Assembly (NCBI RefSeq): GCF_028009165.1
Contig: NC_079242.1
Span: 5,270,001-5,334,000 of the forward strand
DNA: 64,000 nt
Direction: 5' to 3'
From: Akanthomyces muscarius
Taxonomy: Eukaryota; Ascomycota; Sordariomycetes; Hypocreales; Cordycipitaceae
Shown here: positions 1 through 12,115 of the stretch, piece by piece
Layout: every line of letters begins with the position of its first letter
Position numbering within the stretch: position 1 is the stretch's first letter
Notes under the pieces: generated by a model
Seen by the model: the letters and a program-made list of their open reading frames with translations, nothing else
Database searches by the model: none
Told to the model about the DNA's origin: nothing
Translations under genes and position numbers: made by a program

Positions 1-365
1 TGCCGTATGTAAGTCAGCCTAACCCGCCCTAGCATTGCCCCATACGAAGTCGTTGCTTTTTATTTTCCTTCTTTCCGCCTTCTCTTTCCCCGTGCGAAAC
101 TCGCTAATACCTCTCAGTTACAGGTAAATGCATCATTGCTGAGTCGATCCTGTCGCAGTTGCCGGTTCTCACCCACAGGAACCTGGGTGGCTCGCTGACA
201 TCTCAGCCCACCCGAACCCCCCGCTGATTGTCTTGCCTCGAAAGTGGTGGCTTCAGAGTCGTCAGCCAGGTTGACAGGAAAAGAAAAGTTCTGGGGTGTT
301 GAATCCTGTTGACTTTTCTTCTCCTTTGACCTTGTTGGCCCTCGTCTCTACCTTCCAGCGTCAAC
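1..365. other. upstream region of the ApsA gene
   Basis: No gene is seen here. The stretch is pyrimidine-rich in places, for example around 60-110 and 300-360, which is typical of fungal promoters and 5' leaders. It ends directly at the ApsA start codon, where the context ahead of the ATG is TCAAC. Confidence 0.5.
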
Positions 366-3300
366 ATGCCTGAATGGGAGACAGAAGACGAGCATGCGGG
401 CAGTCTCAAGGCCCATGAGGCGACTCGTAGGTCATCTTCGAGGTCCGCCAAGTCTCGAAGAAGATCCAAGACTCCGCCCAACAGGTCCATTTCCCCCGCC
501 CTGGCAGACAAAACCGCCAAGCGGTCCTCGCGCGACATCACCACGGACGAAACAATCAGTATTTTGGACCCTCGTCGATTTACACCCACTCTTCATGCCA
601 ACCTCGTTTCCGAAATCCTCACTTTACGCAGAGACCAGGAGGATAAGACCAAACTCATTGAAAGTCTCGAAACTTCACTTTTCTCCACAAAAGAGGAAAA
701 CGAATCTCTGCAGGCGAACTTTACTACTCTAGGGAAGGAAAGTCGCTCTCTCAAACGCCAACTATCCCTTCTAGAGGGTGGTACTTCCTCTGCTCTAGGC
801 GAATTAGCTCGTGAACGCGACGATGCTGTCGAGTCCATTACAGAGACAAAGAAGCGACTAGATGCTGCTCAAAAGAGGATTCGAAGCTTGGAAGACGACT
901 CCCAGCGCGTCCATGAGCAGTGGGCCAAGGAAAAGGATGATTGGGACGATGAGAGACGCAAATATGAGTGCAAGATCCACGTCTCCGAATCCCGACTCAA
1001 GACGATTCTCGAGGAAGTCGCAGCCTATCAGAATGCGCAGGCCAACGGTGAAGAGCTTGATGATGAACCCGATGATGCACACAAAGACAATGACGGTGCC
1101 AGTATTCGCACCATGAGCATGACTGGAAGCCTCCGCTACTCGCTTCTTAACAGCCCTGGTCCGGCCAATCCTAACGGCGCGTCGTTGGCGGACGAACTCA
1201 ATCTCGATGACGACGATAGCGATGCGGCGGCTACTGAGAGTGTTTTTTCCAGCCCCCGTCATAAGCGCACGATCAGTCGCGATACGGCGCCGATTGGTAG
1301 AATGCATCGAAGAGATCTTAGCCTTGAAAGCCTTAGCCGCCCCGGCAGCGCTGCTCGATCACGTCTTTTCTTCAATCCCAATGTTCTTGGCATTCTGCAA
1401 GGCGAAGACGAGGAACAACCATCCACTCCTACCGTGCCGCCCACTACCTACAAGGACACTGGTGTCCAGTTCTCGCCTCCACCATCGCCTAGGATTGAGC
1501 AATCCCGTAAGCCGGATGCGGAAAATGTTGCCCGCATCGTTCACGAGATTGAGGCGAATCAACGCCGCAAGCGAGTTCATCCTGGTAGTTGGTCTGGCAA
1601 GCCTGCCGTTGCCGAAGATGCTCAGCAGCGGTCGATGGTATCGACTTCTGCTCAGACTATCGAGACGCCGCTTAGCCCGCCCAGAACACCCAAGATGCAG
1701 ATCGAGCCCATGACACCTCCCCCGGAAAGAACCGAATCGACCATGGTATCATCAGCGATGCAGACAGACAAGGAGTCGGAGATGCCCGTTCTCAACGTTG
1801 TGCCGCCCCTGACACCCCCTATGCCTGCTATGCCCATTCCCAGTATCAATGTGCAGCCCCCCACGAGCAGACCGACAACACCAAGATCCCCCATGCTACC
1901 GCCTTATATGAAGAATTTTGGCTGTCAAGTCAACATCTCCTATGAAGTGCCGATGACTGAGGCTGCCGTTCAGACTGAGGGCATCCAAGTAGACAAAAGA
2001 TTGGCTACCCTGCCACCCCATCTACAGCCCTCGACTATCTCTTCCCGACCAACTTCTCCTAACAAAGACGGCATTGACCGCGACAAGAATTTTACACCGG
2101 TTCCCGGCAATCTTCCACCGCGAAACCCACGCCGCCTGGCCAGCAGGACTGCAACAGACTTCCAATCGTCACCTATTTCCATGGCTGGAGATGAGGACGA
2201 TATTCTGGACTCGTATCTCAACAATGATATGGAGAGTACAGGATTAAGGGCTACTCGACGACATGGCGGCCTTTTCGCAGGGTTTGAATCGCAAAGCTCC
2301 GACGAGGCGGAAGAGTTTGGGGAAGCTGACGTCAGTGATTCTGAGTATCGCACGGCTCTCTCGGCCCCACGACCATACTCGAACACAAGCCGTGCCGGCA
2401 AGCGGGGCTCTTTTGGTACTTCGACCACTTTCCCGGAGCAGTTTGTCTCGAAAAGCTCCGCGAGTGGCTCTGCCAAGGTGTTTGGTACCGACATCTACTC
2501 CAACGGTCGATCAGACTTGGATGCTGGCAGTCGTGGTCATAGGCGCAAGCTCAGCAAACCACTCGAAAGAACTGTTGTCCCTGGAACTGGCTCCACTCGT
2601 TCGAGTGATATTCGGAAACATGCTATGATTCAAGGCTCCATCGCTAGCCAGCAGACTAGGTCTCGAAGTCCAAGTCTGCCTGACGGCCGCAACCCTCCGT
2701 TCCCGATACCGCTTCGCGATAGCTCTAAACGTCTGTCGTCTTCTATCATGAGCACGCCAAGCGATGACTACAGTCCTACCAGAACCGAGAGCTATTACCG
2801 CCGAGGTAGCAGCCGCGGCAGCTACTACGGAAACAGTGTTCGTAGAGTGCGATCTGCCACTGCTATGCCCCGCAACCAGCGATACCGCAGACACGGTAGC
2901 CGATCACCGCCACCTCTTTCTATATCGACAGAGGCCCCAGAGAGCCCGAGCCTACCTCCCTTGCCACGCAATGATCTTACAACCCCACGCGGCAAGGAGC
3001 CCAGTAGCTCCTTGTACAGACGCCATCGCCATGAGCTCTCGACCAATACCGATAACACGCTCAATACGGACCCCATGTCAACCTCCCAGGGCAGCTCCCA
3101 GGCAACTGGCGTCGTGGACGCCATTGCGCAGACCATGGTCGGCGAGTGGATGTTCAAATATGTCCGCCGGCGCAAGTCCTTTAGCGTGCCGGATGCCACT
3201 GGCAAGGACGACACGGGCAATGATCGTCACAAGCGATGGGTCTGGCTCGCTCCGTACGAAAGGTCTATCCTATGGAGCAGCAAGCAGCCTTCCTCCGGCA

Positions 3301-4444
3301 GCGCGTTGATGGGAAAGACTGGGCGCAAGCGTAAGCTCCTCCTGCTCCTCATTCTTGAAATTACCCAGTGCTTGCTTGTTTGGTTGTTTGGCATCATAGG
3401 CTAACCTTTTGTGCGGTAGTTACCATCCAATCTGTCCTTGACGTCAAAGACGATAATCCTGTTCCCAAGGGTGCCCAAACCATTTTTAATCGTTCGATTC
3501 TCATTCTCACTCCCCAGCGCGCTTTGAAGTTCACCGCCAGTTCATCAGAGCGCCATTATCTTTGGCTCACAGCCCTTTCATTCCTCGCACACTCGTCGCA
3601 AGCTGTACCGGAGAACCTGTCGGCACCACAGCCTCAAGTAGCTAAACAGCCACATCAACAGCCAATCCCTGAGTTCGAGCTACCACAGACCAAGACACGC
3701 CGTCCTGGCATCAGAGACTCGATCCGGTTGGCCAAGAATAAGACTACTATCGGCAGCCGTACCGATCCTCCCAGCGTGCCTAGCCTCCCCAGTAACCCTT
3801 CCTCTCGCATGGGCGAAGTGTCAAGCTCCCGCCCTCCGCCATCCACAGGTACAGCATCAGTCAGCCACCACCGAGAAGGATCGCATGAAACGGCAGAGCC
3901 TCCCATGATTCAACGCTACAATGAGCGCTCACAGGCGCCTTCCCATGGACGCAAGCGAAGCAACACGGGTGGGCAGCAGCATATTCCTCCTCCGCTGTCG
4001 TTCCGAGGCTTCTCTGGACCCTTGGGCAGCCCACAAGACAATGGACATAGCACTTCGACCAACACCCCTGCGTCTTCTGACATGTTTCAGTCGCAAGCTT
4101 CAAGCAATACCACCTGGGCCGGCTCTCAACGAACATCCGAAGCATCGAGCAGACGGGGCAACTTTTTTGACGCCATCGGCACAGTTCGAATGGAGGCTTT
4201 CATCAGTCCCCTCGCATCTTCGCAGGCGGCGCCGCCTCCAGAGCAGGAAGAGTTTCGACGCTTGACCCGCCGACGTAGCAAGGAGCACCGCAGACGTCAC
4301 AGCCGCAGCCGCAGCCGCAACCGTGACAGCTTTAGCTACTACACTCGCGGCGTTGAGCGCCGTGGCTATAACGACTACTACGGAGGCAGCCGGACAGCTG
4401 GCGAGGAGGATCTTCCCCGAGATGACCCTTTCAGGGGATTTTAA
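366..4444 (+). CDS. apsA: ApsA/Num1-like cortical nuclear-migration protein with C-terminal PH domain
   Basis: Two exons, 366-3330 and 3420-4444, give about 1329 residues. The 89-base intron has donor GTAAGC, branch CTAAC and acceptor GGTAG, and splicing restores the reading frame inside the PH domain. Residues about 75-225 form a coiled coil rich in Glu, Lys and Arg. The middle is long, Ser/Pro-rich and disordered, with recurring short motifs of the form A-[VM]-Q-T or S-A-Q-T. A PH domain follows at about 915-1065, beginning near VVDAIAQTMVGEWMFKY and, after the splice, reading TIQSVLDVKDDNPVPKGAQ. The C-terminus is an Arg/Ser tail. In this family (Aspergillus ApsA, yeast Num1) the PH domain binds phosphoinositides at the plasma membrane and the coiled coil captures dynein, positioning nuclei. 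The assignment rests on the architecture and the PH sequence. The start codon was chosen as the first ATG of the long frame. Confidence 0.88.
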
Positions 4445-5062
4445 GCGTCTCATGTACATACTTCCACGCCAAAGCCAGAGGCTACGACATACAGTACTGT
4501 GCCGGCATTTTCAGGACAGCACTCCACATTTTCCTTTTTTTTTCTTGTTGAAATGTTTCTTTATCATGGGACGGGACATGGACGATATATGCCAATGGAC
4601 ATTTGGTGGTCAGCTACAACAGCATCTTCTCTTCAATTAACTGGCGCGGCGTTTTGTTGGCACGTTGCCGTTGCAGGTTGTACTTATTCATCTTGCGAGT
4701 TTCCAAAATTAGCAGTTTGCCATTTTCGAATATATCAAGTTGTGTACATCATGCCGTTTTGTGTGTCAAGCGTATTGAATGATGTATGATTGCCATGACA
4801 TGTAATGACAAACAACGGTGTCATATCGCGGCGCTACTGTGCAACGTAAAGTTTGTTGAACCATACCATGTTCCCCGCTGGACTTGGTCGTTGAAGTGAT
4901 GCAGTCTTCACATCGGATGTGGTGCTTGAAGGCGCTAGCCCGTTGCTTTCCTGACTGCCTAATAAACAGATGCAGAGTATATAATGATAGAAGACAAGAT
5001 TGAAGAAAGCGTTCAAGTAGTATACATAGTGAAGCGAAGAAATAGAACGAGAAAAGTATGAG
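4445..5062. other. intergenic, convergent 3' ends
   Basis: This lies between the 3' ends of the ApsA and GH76 genes, which converge. It is AT-richer than the genes and contains T-rich runs near 4526-4545. I see no coding pattern and expect only 3' UTRs and polyadenylation signals. Confidence 0.5.
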
Positions 5063-6594
5063 TCAATCAAAAAGATCGCTCATAAGAAAAAAACTGCCAC
5101 CTACAATCCCCACAGCAAATAACATGGTGAGGATAGCGGCGCCGGCCCTGTCTGCCGTGACAATGGCCCTCGGCTTTGGCATTGGCTGTGCCATGCCACT
5201 CCCCGCGTTGGGGTTCCCCTTGGACGTTCCGCGATCCTCGCTTGTTGCCGGCGGCTTGACGTCTTCGAGCAAGTTGTAAAAGACGGCGGCGAGGGCGTTC
5301 ATCTGGGGCCCCACGCCGGCCAAGCCGTCGTACTTGGCGTTCTCGAGCCAAGAAAAGCCGCAGGCGGTGCCGTCGATGCCCTTGTAATTGGCGCCGGCCG
5401 GGCCGATGCAGGCGCCAGCGGCGTCCTTGGCGGCCTGTTTTAAGATGGTCCGGATGCCATCGGACGTCCACGGCGCCATCTTGGACGTGAAGGCGAGGAA
5501 GCGAATCACGTACCCTTTGAAGCTAACCTGGTTCTGATCGCACCCCTTGGGCTGCGTTTCACACGGCGGTTCCCACAGATGACCGTCCTTGATGAACATG
5601 CGCGTGGTGAAGTTGAGGAGCCCGTCGACGTGCGTCTTCCAGGTGTCGTTCTTGGTGAAATCGTACATGGCCGCGGAGCCGGCGAGCCAAATTCCCGCGT
5701 TGTAGCTAAACTGGATGTCGTGTAGATTGCCGCAGGTCTTTGTGTCGTCGAAGACGTTGTAGCCATCGTATACGGCATAGTCCTTGCCGATGAGGCCGAT
5801 GCCAGACTCCCACTCGTAGATCTTGGTCGCCCATTCGCCGTAGGTGGCATTGCCGGTGAAGCGGGCGAGGCGCGCCGCGACGTTGAAGAAGCAGCCGTTG
5901 GCGATGCTGTTCTTGTAGTCGTAGCCTTGCAGCACGGCGTACACCTGCCAGCGCAAGCCTCCGCCGCAGAGCCCATTTTCTTCCTGCCAGCGCACCACGT
6001 ACTCGTTGAAGACGGCCTGCGCGCCGGCGAGCCACTGCGGGGTGTCGGACGGCGGGTTCGGGAACGCGGCCTCGGTGGCCATCATGGTGGTCAGCGCCCA
6101 GAAACCCTGGTCATCGTTGCCCATGGCGTTGGACTGGTTGCGTGGGAGAAAGTCGCCCGTGGGTGCGTTAATCTGGTGCATCATGCCCTGCATGATGATG
6201 TCGTTGTATGTCGAATCGCCCGTATAGTACCAATAATCGATGAGATGGCCAAACATGCCGCCCGCCTCCCACCCTGTTCAAATGGAAGGTCAAAGGTTAG
6301 AAACAGTGGAACGGAGAGAGAGGGGGGCTTTGAAGGAAGTTCTGTGATGCATACAGTAATAGGGACCCGGTAGGAGACCCGGGATGCCACCTGTGAGATT
6401 TCCATTGTAGTATTTAACGAGGCCGTACGCAATTGTGCTGGCGGTATCCTTGATGGATGCTATGTCCAGGTTAGTAGCTGAGAAAAAGGATCTAAAAGCG
6501 CAAACATACTTTTACTAGAAATATCAAGCTCCAAAGCCTTGCTCGGCGCTGCCAGCAGCATAGACACGACGCTCAGTGCCCAAGCCCTCATCAT
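5063..6594 (-). CDS. DCW1: GH76 mannan endo-1,6-alpha-mannosidase, Dcw1/Dfg5 type
   Basis: Three exons, 6594-6510, 6459-6355 and 6273-5063, encode about 466 residues. The donors are GTATGT and GTATGC, and both junctions keep frame through the family signature [17 protein letters not shown] signal peptide starts at [20 protein letters not shown]; the second Met (6591) is an equally possible start. The twin catalytic aspartates are seen in [10 protein letters not shown] at about 117-118. The C-terminus has a linker followed by a hydrophobic stretch (about [19 protein letters not shown]) consistent with GPI attachment. Dcw1/Dfg5 proteins act at the plasma membrane and wall, where they are thought to cleave GPI glycans and transfer GPI proteins onto wall glucan. 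The length fits the family. It is convergent with the ApsA gene. Confidence 0.93.
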
Positions 6595-8007
6595 GGATAG
6601 GGTTGTCCGGCACAGCCGGGCACTTTGGTTGGGAAAGAAAAGGAGGGAAAAACCGTCCACAAATTTTCGATATTCAGCGACCCTGTTATATCTTTTGCAA
6701 AGTGAAAGTGAAGACGCCGCGATGGCGCAGCAGCATACAAGTTGAAAACAACGATACTGGTTGATGGCGGAGGATGCTTTCGCGGGTCGGATACGGTGAA
6801 CATCAATCAGGCCTAACAATTATCACACGACAAGATTCGAGCAGCCCAGGCCAGCCCTAGGCGCCCTAAGCCAAATTTCTAAAAGGATTGCTGCCCCTCC
6901 CGCAAAAAAAGGGTAGATAAAAATAGATGAAGAACGTGCCAAGACTGGTACACGCGCAAATTGGCCATCCGGTAATACCTCAAAGGAGCCGGGCTTGGCC
7001 CGCGCCAGGGGTGTGTTGCTGCGCCACAGTACACGTATGTATCCGATCATAATACAAACAAGGAATTGGTACAAGGGGGGCAATAAAAAACAGGTCATAA
7101 ACGAGTTATGAGAAGTGAATACTGGTAGGCAATTAATGCGCAGCGATCTTGCCAGGTGGCTTGAGACTACTCCGTGCCTGACGATTCTTGATTGCGGCGT
7201 TGGACCTAAAAAATAGACATAAGTTAGCCCACCCGTTTCTCCAGTTCGCCGAATTACCCCAATAGTTACTTGAGAAGTAGAACCGCCCGAGGAAGGACTT
7301 GGAGCGACCTCTCCAACAGTGGCAGTTATGTGAGCGCTTTTGGGCAGCCCGCGAAGCCGTCATCTGGTAGAGCGCGTGTCTTGCATCGGTGTATTGGGGA
7401 TTTTCGCATCATTGCTATTCTAGAATGGTTCAGCTCATTAAACGGCCATGAGTAGCTCCACGAACACCCCCCACGGCACAGCCATTCCATTGTAGTCGGA
7501 CCCCTGAAATGCCAAGTCTTGTCGGTTAGTTACTGCATTGCGAAATTTACCAGTACATATTCGCCTAGAATCGTAGTGCATGTCTGAGAATCTGGCACAA
7601 GACTTTATAGCTGAGTTACGTAATGTTGTTTTAGATCGTCTTCGTTGCCCCTGAGTAATAGCACCGACGTCGACGCCCTCGTCAGTCTCCGTCCCATTTA
7701 TCGAGCACAGAAATCGCGGCTGGCCCGGCGAGGTGCACCGTACTTGATCTCGGTCTGTGCGAAGCAAAGAAATAAGAGAAGAATCAATTTCTACGGATCA
7801 ATACACTAACCAACGCAACCCGCTTTCGCGCAGGCCTATTAGCCCCAAAAAAATCCTCCCAGGCGACAAAGAAACAACAACAGCAGCAACAATAAAACAA
7901 CAGGCCTAACTGTGGAAAATAGCAAGACTAGAGCCTGGCTACAGGCCCAGGCAATGTATTGCTTTTGCACCAAAATTACGAGACGGCTTGCTAACAGCAA
8001 CAAACCA
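6595..8007. other. intergenic region, no supported gene
   Basis: This holds the upstream region of the GH76 gene and the 3' flank of the DUF7580-like gene. On the minus strand a good acceptor (branch CTAAC followed by TTTTTTAG, near 7205-7225) precedes a short frame that stops at 7133, and another acceptor-like site precedes a short frame near 7510-7440. I cannot join these into a credible protein, so no CDS is called. Confidence 0.4.
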
Positions 8008-9861
8008 CTACTGCCCCATCTCTGGATGTATCTTTTGGTGCTTGGTTTGTGACTTGAAATGGGTGTAGGCCTGTCGGGCGACAGGACCCCAACAATCCTT
8101 CTGTTCCGACGCATCGATCTTGACCAAATCCGACAGCGTCAGGTTCCATTTCTTGTAGATGACCGATTCAAGCCGCTTGACTACCGCTTGATAGAAGTAC
8201 TCCTGAGCCTCAGCTCCATCAAAGCTACCGCGGTCATTGATACCGTCTTCCCACTCGAGGCAGGCCTCGGCGGCTAGGTAGTAATTTCGGGGAGCGTAAG
8301 CCTTGAAACACGGCAGACGGTCCACGCAAACCTGCCATCTGGTTTTGCAGTTGTACTTATCCCCACGTTCACCCTCACGCGGGGCGATCTGACAATAGTA
8401 GATTTCCATGAGGAGGACACCAAATTCTTGGATAGAGGGCTGTCTATGATTTGCTGGACAGCCGTTCTTGCCCTTTGCTGATGACGTAAGGGCCCTTTTC
8501 GAAACTTTGAGGAACGGTAATGCGAGATTAGGTAGCTCGTCGCCTGCCGGCGCGTGGAAACAGACGACCGAGCTGTGAATCGCGTTGCGTGTGAATGGGG
8601 TCTCCAAGAAGGGTAGGAGCGCCGCGGCAAGTCCGGCAGCTAGGATACAGCGACCTTTGACTGACAAGATATCTCTTGAATTCTGTTGCCGCTCTCGAAG
8701 AAAAACAGACAAGGATAGTTCGGGAATCGGTTCAGAATTTCGAAGGGCCTTCCCTTGAACGCCAGCATCTTTAAATTGACCATGCTCCAGAACGATATCA
8801 GGACATAAGCGATCACCTAGTCTTTCAGTTACCAACGGGCAGATGATTGATGGCTTTGCTTTAGCCTTAGCCGCACTCTCATCGCTTTGCGGGCTTCTGT
8901 CATCAAGTTAGCACATGTCTATGCCGAAAGATGGGAGGAAGGAAAATAGCTTTTGCTGACTTGACTGTCAATCGGCTTTCGCAAGCCTTGAGGCGGTTCG
9001 TACTAGGGTCAGTTGCCGACTCGAAAACGGTGTGGAAGCGGGTCTGCATAGCTAAGCTGTCAGTAGCATCATCCGCTTGAGGGAGCTCGGGTCTGATACA
9101 CATGTACCTGCACAAGCCGCATTCGCAGCTCTTCAGTGCATCCGAGAGAAGCTTGGCGTTTTGTCTTGCGACCACAAACGACGGTGGAAGCTGCGGCGAA
9201 CTAGCGAAATTTGTCCTCTCTGTGACCGAAGCGGTTATGGTTGAGGTATCATCACTCGGGACTCGGCTTGAAGCAGGACTTGTTCGAAGGATTTTGACTG
9301 AGTTTGACCGCAAATCGTGCTCCTCGGCATCAGTAGCGCTATCGCTACCGATGTCGCTCTCGTTGTGCCGCTCGCGCTTGATCACGCTCCCGCTGCTGCT
9401 GTCGCTCCCGTTCTGTCGTTTGCGCTTGATCACGCTCCCGCTGCTGCTGTCGCTGTGTCGTTTGCGCTTGATCCCGTTACCGCTACCGCTACTGCTGTCG
9501 CTATCGCTGCTTCGCTTGCGCTTTAACCCACGCTGAACGGGCTCAGATATGGTGCGCAAACTGGACTCTGACTGCAGCAACTCAGCGGCGCTGAATGTCT
9601 GGATATTCGAGGCGGCACTGTTCTTAGATGTGTACTGCTTGTCATGGCGCCATTAGTCAAAATAATCTAAATAAAGATAGCATCGCGGCGTGAGCCATTC
9701 TGAGGCATGAGCAAACTTACAGAATGTAATAAAGTTCTTAGTTCTGTATCGGTATTGGTTTCTTGCTTCATGGTCTGAGGCGTGCTAATGGATGAGACCT
9801 GTGTGTTTGCTGTGTCTGAAGTGGATTGGAGTTGCTTTCTTTGTGCGCGTGTGAGAGCCAT
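8008..9861 (-). CDS. DUF7580-like fungal protein with Ser/Lys-Arg repeat
   Basis: Three exons, 9861-9721, 9634-8961 and 8896-8008, give about 567 residues. The introns are GTAAGT...CAG (86 bases) and GTCAGC...CAG (64 bases, branch GCTAAC), and phases match at both joins. Residues about 85-145 are a low-complexity repeat of KRKR-type basic blocks alternating with SDSSSGS blocks. The C-terminal half contains RCILAAGLAAALLPFLETPF and QEFGVLLMEIYYCQ, which resemble the domain labelled DUF7580 in fungal proteins. That family is common in filamentous ascomycetes and its biochemical role is unknown to me. No signal peptide or membrane helix is visible, and the basic blocks could be nuclear-localisation signals. 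An in-frame upstream ATG at 9942 would add 27 residues. The gene model is good; the family name is moderately sure. Confidence 0.68.
9341..9523 (-). repeat. coding minisatellite in the DUF7580-like gene
   Basis: Imperfect tandem copies of roughly 48 bases encode a basic KRKR/KRER block followed by a Ser/Asp/Gly block such as SDSSSGSVI. Four copies are visible in the second exon, all in frame. Such repeats change copy number easily and may vary between strains. Confidence 0.7.
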
Positions 9862-12115
9862 CTTGATGCCGTAATTAAGTTTGCGAATTGTGGATGATGT
9901 GTTAGTGAAAGAAGAAACCAGAGCGCGGCGCGATGGGAGCATTTAATAACTTTGCAATCTTTGTTGGCTAGCCCATGTAAGACTTGAGCGTCAAAAGACA
10001 ATACAATTTGGGCTCTGAAACCGGTAGTCGACCAGCTCGAGCCGTTAAAAGTCAATAATACTTCCCCCTGAATGCATTGTGACAACGAGATCTTTGCCAA
10101 TCACGATGAAAGGGATCTTTGCTGGGCAGGATGAAAGAGATCTTTGCTGATCAATATAGAGGAGGACAAAGTGTGACGCAAGGCAGTGCCAAGTAGAACA
10201 AAGGGCACATGGTGAGGAGTGATACTTGTCTGTCGGTGCAGGAGTCGACCTCGCCTCAAATCGGCGGACTCACTTTTGAAACCAGTGGCAAGTCAAAGAT
10301 TTAGCGCATTAACAGCTTGGTCCTCTTTGTGCTCAGCAAAAGTTCTTTTTGCGAGCTGCTAAAGAGGGAGAACAAGGGTAGCGCGAAAGCGATTTGCACA
10401 AACACGAGACAAACAAGCGCGAGCACCAACAGCCATTTCCGAAGACAATGCGCAATGTTTCTTAATCGTTTTGTCCAATTTTTCGTCTTTATGCCTCGGG
10501 TCTTGGAACTTGTTGCGCGACAACCGCAGATGTCGCTCGCTTCCTTGCTCCTGATGAGGTGCTCCGTGCAGGAAACATAGGTAGCTCGTGTCGATAGTGA
10601 ACACTTTCCTTGCGAATAGTAATATTCTAAACTATAGGTCTATAAGATAATCTCCTTCGACTATTTATCATTAGTGACGCCAATATACCAATAGGGAGAT
10701 CCGTGGCGACATACATCTTTATATGAAGTAGGAGGCAAAGGCAGAAGTCGGAATGTTGGTAGAGGATCTGGGTTGTTCTTGATCGCGGGTGTCGAGGTTG
10801 GCTGGTTCCTCCTGGTGTAGGCAAGCTTGAGGCGGGCCTTGGCCTGCGGCCATAGTGAACAAACCATGTTCCGGTGATTACCCAGGGCGTGTTAAGAGGT
10901 CAGCTGCGCTGTTCAGAATGCAAGTTCTAGCGTGAAGTGCGAGGTGATAAAATGTGAGGTCCGCGTGTGACGCGCATTGCTCTTGATGGCGAGACTCTGA
11001 CTGGGCTCCATCGACAGCTATTTATTCTTTCAGAGGGAGGTACGAAGGGGCGCCTATGTCTAATCAAGTCGAGCGATTCAAACAAATCTTCGAAAATAAA
11101 TTGGTGGTGTAGAAAAAAATCACAATATGCTGGTCTTACTTTCGTGCCTGTGGAACATACGCCACGCCCGCACAAGCTACAGAACTCGAGAGCGCTCGTG
11201 ATCAGACGACAGTAGTGTAGCCCACGACACGATATCGATATCCCGGCCTCCGCAGAGCAGCGCTGAAACGAGCCTAGAAATGTGAGAAGAAAATGATGTC
11301 ACGCCGTGGCTTTCGTTTTGGAGCTGGTATGCTTTGTAGGAGGCGCTGGATTGGCGGCGCCGCTGTAGATACAGCGAGTGGATGCGCTAGGAACTTGCAG
11401 GTCGGCAGAAGTGGCGCGCCGACAATTGGGATACCCCCAGAGGCTTTCTATTACTATATTACCCATAAGTCGGTGATTCATGATGACTTTCAATTTATTT
11501 GACTAGTTACTTTATTAGAATGATTCCCTATTTAAGTGGTGCTGTTCGAAATCCACATGCCCGTGTAAGCGCAGGATGCGCACGCATCTGCGCATAACTG
11601 GTGGTGGAATGTAGAATCGCGGAGCCGGGGCATTGTGGTCAAATGGGTAACATCATACGGACAATATGGGGAAGAGACTCATGGCGCCCAATCCGAAGAT
11701 GGTATCTCTGGGCCCAAACATTGGTGGCGGAACACACAAGAGAATCTAGTGATAAAAGGACAATGCCTGGAGCGAACCGTTTTAGCCATTGATGAGTGTA
11801 AACTATCATCGGGTCACTGGCTTTCGCAGATTTTAATATTTGATTATTCACTGGGCAGGCAAAGAGGCTGGCTCATAGCGCGAAACCTCAAACCTTTTCC
11901 CGTAAAAAGCTATCGGAGTAAAATTAGCGAGTAACACTCTCATGCGCCGCTTAAAAGATTGACTAGACTACGGCCCCAAGTCGGTGGCGTTTTTGACCGC
12001 GTCGCCCAAGTGTTCCCAGATGCGCTTGGCGCTGACGACTTGAAGCTTTTCTTCAGCCGTGTGACACGACTTCTTCCCCGATCTGAGTGCCTCGCCTCTC
12101 ATTGTTTCCTCCACG
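9862..12115. other. gene-poor intergenic stretch
   Basis: No coding gene can be supported in about 2.25 kb. A short tandem repeat sits at 10089-10160 (listed separately). Short frames near 10320-10600 and 11290-11500 lack codon pattern, splice partners and recognisable motifs. Most of it is probably the promoter of the DUF7580-like gene plus decayed accessory DNA. Confidence 0.45.
10089..10160. repeat. 25-bp tandem repeat, about three copies
   Basis: GATCTTTGC recurs at 10089, 10114 and 10139, a period of 25 bases, with related sequence between the copies (ATGAAAG spacer). It lies about 230-300 bases upstream of the DUF7580-like start codon, so it is in that gene's promoter. Confidence 0.6.

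Noticed and set aside
7133..7767. Two minus-strand frames with good acceptor-like sites, possibly a multi-exon gene
   Set aside because: Donors and phases could not be matched into one protein, and no family resemblance was seen.
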